This document shows positions 61,506-64,000 of a stretch of DNA of 64,000 nucleotides, in pieces. The notes below the pieces were generated by a model. It searched no databases. It saw only the letters and a list, made by a program, of their open reading frames with translations, and was not told the origin of the DNA. This DNA is from Gemmobacter sp. (lineage in GTDB: Bacteria > Pseudomonadota > Alphaproteobacteria > Rhodobacterales > Rhodobacteraceae), in assembly GCF_034676705.1 (NCBI RefSeq), contig NZ_JAUCBS010000009.1:1-64000 (forward strand), written 5' to 3'. Position 1 is the stretch's first letter. Each line of letters opens with the position of its first letter. Made by a program: the position numbers and the translations under genes.

Positions 61506-62492
61506 ATGCGCGACCCCATCCTTTCGGTGCAGGACTTGCAGATCGGCGTGCAGGGCCTGCCCGAGGCCCGCATCCTGCGCGGCGTATCCTTTGACGTGGC
61601 GCGGGGCGAGACGCTGGCCATCGTCGGCGAATCCGGCTGCGGCAAGTCGGTGACCTCGCTGGCCATCATGGGCTTGTTGCCCGAGGCCTTGCAGATGACC
61701 GGCGGCCGGCTGGTGTTCGAAGGCGCTGACCTGCCGGTTGCCAGCAATGCCGCCATGCGCCGCATCCGCGGCAAGCGGATCGGCATGGTGTTCCAGGAAC
61801 CCATGTCGGCGCTGAACCCGGTGCATACCATCGGCCGCCAGGTGGCCGAGGTGATCCTGGAACACGAACGCATCCCCCGCGCCGTGGCCCATGCCCGGGC
61901 GGTGGATCTGCTGGGCCAGATGGGCCTGCCCGATCCGGCGGCGCTGGCGCAGGATTACCCGCACCGCCTGTCCGGCGGACAGCGGCAGCGCGTGGTCATC
62001 GCCATGGCGCTGGCCTGTGGCCCCGACCTGCTGATTGCGGATGAACCGACGACCGCGCTGGATGTCACCGTGCAGGCCCAGATCATGGCCCTGCTGGACC
62101 GCATGAAGCGCGAACGCGACATTGCCCTGATCCTGATCACCCACAACCTGGGGCTGGTGGCCCAGACGGCCGACCGTGTTGCGGTGATGTATGCCGGCCA
62201 TGCGGTGGAACAGGCGCCGGTGCGCGCGCTGTTCGCCGCGCCGCATCACCCCTATACCGCCGGCCTGCTGCGCGCCACGCCCCGGCCGGGGCGGATGCCG
62301 CAGGATGGCCGGCCGATGGCGGAAATCCCCGGCATGGTGCCGTCCATCGCCGATCCGGCGCCCGGCTGCCGCTTTGCCCCGCGCTGCGACCGGGCGACCG
62401 AGCTGTGCCGCACCACCGTGCCCCCCGCGCGTGACCTGGGGCCTGCCCGTGTCGCCTGCCACCATCCCATTCACAAGGTGCAGCCCGCATGA
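61506..62492 (+). CDS. Dipeptide-type ABC ATPase (DppD-like)
   Basis: A 328-residue ATPase with Walker A GESGCGKSV, signature LSGGQRQRVVIAMA and Walker B LLIADEPTTALD. The C-terminal oligo_HPY region carries GCRFAPRCDRATELC, the four-cysteine-type end usual in DppD proteins. It starts four bases after the permease stop. Confidence 0.92.
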   Translation: MRDPILSVQDLQIGVQGLPEARILRGVSFDVARGETLAIVGESGCGKSVTSLAIMGLLPEALQMTGGRLVFEGADLPVASNAAMRRIRGKRIGMVFQEPMSALNPVHTIGRQVAEVILEHERIPRAVAHARAVDLLGQMGLPDPAALAQDYPHRLSGGQRQRVVIAMALACGPDLLIADEPTTALDVTVQAQIMALLDRMKRERDIALILITHNLGLVAQTADRVAVMYAGHAVEQAPVRALFAAPHHPYTAGLLRATPRPGRMPQDGRPMAEIPGMVPSIADPAPGCRFAPRCDRATELCRTTVPPARDLGPARVACHHPIHKVQPA

Positions 62493-63295
62493 CCCCGCTG
62501 TTGTCGATCCGCGACCTGCATTGCAGCTATACCGGCACCCGGGGCGTCGTGCGGGCGGTGCAGGGGGTCAGCCTGGACCTTGCGCCGGGTGAAACGCTGG
62601 CGCTGGTGGGCGAATCCGGCTGTGGCAAGACCACGCTGGCGCGCTGCATCCTGGGCCTGCAACGGCCCGATTCCGGCCAGATCCTGCTGAACGGCCGCGA
62701 TCTGGTTCCATTGTCGCGGGCCGACCGGCGCAGTGTCAGCGCCGATGTGCAATGCGTGTTCCAGGATCCGTTTTCGTCGCTGAACCCGCGCAAGCGGGTG
62801 GCGGCGCTGATCCGCGAACCGATGGATGTGCAGCGCATCGGCACGCCCGCCCAGCGTGATGCCCGGGTGCGCGAGCTGATGGAACAGGTCGGCCTGCGCC
62901 CGGACTGGGCGCAGCGGTTTCCGCATGAATTTTCCGGCGGCCAGCGCCAGCGCATCGGCATTGCGCGCGCGCTGGCGCTGAAGCCCCGGCTGATCGTCTG
63001 CGACGAGCCGGTTTCGGCGCTGGACGTTTCGGTTCAGGCCCAGATCGTCAACCTGCTGCACGACCTGCAACGCGATCTGCAACTGTCCTACCTGTTCATC
63101 ACCCACGACCTGACGCTGGTGGAAAACTTTGCCGACCGGGTGGCGCTGATGTATCTGGGCCAGATCGTGGAAACCGGCCCCGCGCGCGAGGTCTGGCGCA
63201 ATCCGCAGCACGACTTCACCCGCCGGCTGATCGACGCGATTCCCGTGCCCGACCCCGATGTGCCGCTGGGGCAGGGGCGGCAGGCGTTCCGCTAG
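62489..63295 (+). CDS. Dipeptide-type ABC ATPase (DppF-like)
   Basis: A 268-residue ATPase with Walker A GESGCGKTT, signature FSGGQRQRIGIARALAL and Walker B LIVCDEPVSALD. It is shorter than most DppF proteins (about 320) because the C-terminal cysteine-rich part is missing, as in many OppF-like variants. Its end overlaps the convergent TetR gene by four bases. Confidence 0.9.
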   Translation: MTPLLSIRDLHCSYTGTRGVVRAVQGVSLDLAPGETLALVGESGCGKTTLARCILGLQRPDSGQILLNGRDLVPLSRADRRSVSADVQCVFQDPFSSLNPRKRVAALIREPMDVQRIGTPAQRDARVRELMEQVGLRPDWAQRFPHEFSGGQRQRIGIARALALKPRLIVCDEPVSALDVSVQAQIVNLLHDLQRDLQLSYLFITHDLTLVENFADRVALMYLGQIVETGPAREVWRNPQHDFTRRLIDAIPVPDPDVPLGQGRQAFR

Positions 63296-63888
63296 CGGCC
63301 GTTCAGGGCGCGGACGATGGCGGTCAGATCGCCGGCCATTGCCTGAACGGCCTGTTCCGGTGTCATCCCGTCGTCATGGCCCCAGCCACGAAAGGTGCGG
63401 CCTAGCGCATGGGTCAGCACCTCGGCCAGCAGGTCGGCGGCGGGCCCGGGGGGCACGTCGGCCCGCTGCGCCAGCGCCTGCGCCAGCTGGGCGGTCAGCT
63501 GCGACAGCGACTTGATGAAGGCCAGTTCAATTTCCGGCATGGCGGCAATCACCGTGTCGATCGTGCGGATCACCGCCTTGTTGACCGCCTTTGCCCGGAT
63601 CTCTGCCAGCACCAGACGGGAAAAATCCGCGATCAGCGGTCCCGTCCCGGCGGAAAATTCCCCCAGCGCCGTTTCGTCCATGCGTGGTGGCGGGCCTACC
63701 AGGGCCGATTCCTTGTTGGGGTAGTAGTTGAAGAACGTGCGCAGGCTGATCCCGGCCTCGGCCGCGATCATTTCGGTCGTGACGGCCGCAAATCCGTGCT
63801 GGCGCACCAGGTCCAGCGTGGCGTGATGCAGGTCGCGCGCGGTCTGCCAGCGGCGCCGCTCACGAAGGCTCGATCTGGATTGGGTCAT
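63292..63888 (-). CDS. TetR/AcrR-family transcriptional regulator
   Basis: A 198-residue regulator with an N-terminal helix-turn-helix (VTTEMIAAEAGISLRTFFNYYPNKESAL), the FFNYF-like TetR pattern. The C-terminal ligand domain is unassigned. A 27-base dyad operator lies 26 bases upstream of its start, so autoregulation is likely. It may also control a gene beyond the window edge; the Dpp-like operon reads toward it. Confidence 0.88.
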   Translation of the reverse strand: MTQSRSSLRERRRWQTARDLHHATLDLVRQHGFAAVTTEMIAAEAGISLRTFFNYYPNKESALVGPPPRMDETALGEFSAGTGPLIADFSRLVLAEIRAKAVNKAVIRTIDTVIAAMPEIELAFIKSLSQLTAQLAQALAQRADVPPGPAADLLAEVLTHALGRTFRGWGHDDGMTPEQAVQAMAGDLTAIVRALNGR

Positions 63889-63913
63889 TGGCCTCTCCGT
63901 ATTGCGCTCAATG

Positions 63914-63940
63914 CTAACATTGCATACAGTGCAAAGTTAG
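63914..63940. promoter_or_regulatory. TetR-type operator, 27-bp dyad
   Basis: Arms CTAAC, A, TTGCA (63,914-63,924) mirror TGCAA, A, GTTAG (63,930-63,940) around a five-base centre. Only the single bases inside the arms and the centre break symmetry. Site length and position just upstream of a TetR gene are what autoregulated TetR repressors use. Confidence 0.75.
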
Positions 63941-64000
63941 TCATGGCACCCCCTGCGGACAATCCTATCCCGATTGTCGGCAGGAATCATCCACCGAGGA

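Noticed and set aside
1..64000. CRISPR arrays, tRNA or rRNA genes
   Set aside because: No regularly spaced direct repeats, no tRNA-like cloverleaf with CCA-end features and no rRNA conserved blocks were recognised on either strand by eye.

Overview
The window reads as part of a large replicon of a high-GC alphaproteobacterium, most likely a Rhodobacteraceae/Paracoccus-like organism. The grounds are the strong GC codon bias, TRAP, Liv and Dpp-type importers, and above all a complete repABC plasmid module at 44,986-48,511. That module has RepA, RepB, a counter-transcribed RNA in the repB-repC gap, RepC, and a perfect parS palindrome just after repC. The window is therefore a catabolic plasmid or chromid segment. 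I found no tRNA, rRNA or CRISPR array.

Layout. 1-7,182: an aromatic ring-hydroxylating dioxygenase set (reductase, alpha, beta, SDR dehydrogenase) on the minus strand, divergent from a TRAP importer followed by a MarR regulator. 7,290-13,172: an IS5-type transposase scrap, a cobalamin riboswitch, and a tight operon with FecB-like binding protein, FecCD permease, ATPase, pseudoazurin-like cupredoxin and methyltransferase; the permease is split by an IS110-family element. 13,235-20,030: a ribose-type ABC importer whose ATPase is split by a second copy of the same element, plus an FAD monooxygenase and a TetR regulator. 20,248-30,795: a metallo-beta-lactamase-fold protein, an isochorismatase-like protein, a GMC oxidoreductase, an acyl-CoA-dehydrogenase-like monooxygenase, a cupin, a full Liv-type importer and a MarR regulator. 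31,221-33,330: a GntR regulator divergent from an LLM-class flavin monooxygenase. 33,334-44,494: a seven-gene oligopeptide-type ABC / hydantoinase A-B / alanine racemase operon with LacI regulator and tandem operators. 44,986-48,511: repABC. 48,520-57,055: AraC regulator, aldehyde dehydrogenase, UbiD, TIGR02444-type protein, UbiX, RidA, FAD oxidoreductase and TPP enzyme. 57,333-63,940: a second Dpp-type importer with an Asp/Glu-racemase-like gene and a TetR regulator facing a long dyad operator.

How the parts fit. The replicon carries cassettes that each pair one importer with a small set of oxidative or hydrolytic enzymes and one regulator, as expected for scavenging of aromatic or heterocyclic acids, cyclic amides and peptide-like compounds. 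The exact substrates cannot be read from sequence.

The most unusual signal is the pair of IS1111-type (IS110 family) elements. Each has a 258-nt non-coding 3' region that is identical in both copies although the transposases differ at 9 residues. The region folds into hairpins, and one loop carries an 8-nt stretch complementary to the flank shared by both insertion sites. This is what a bridge RNA (seekRNA) would look like.
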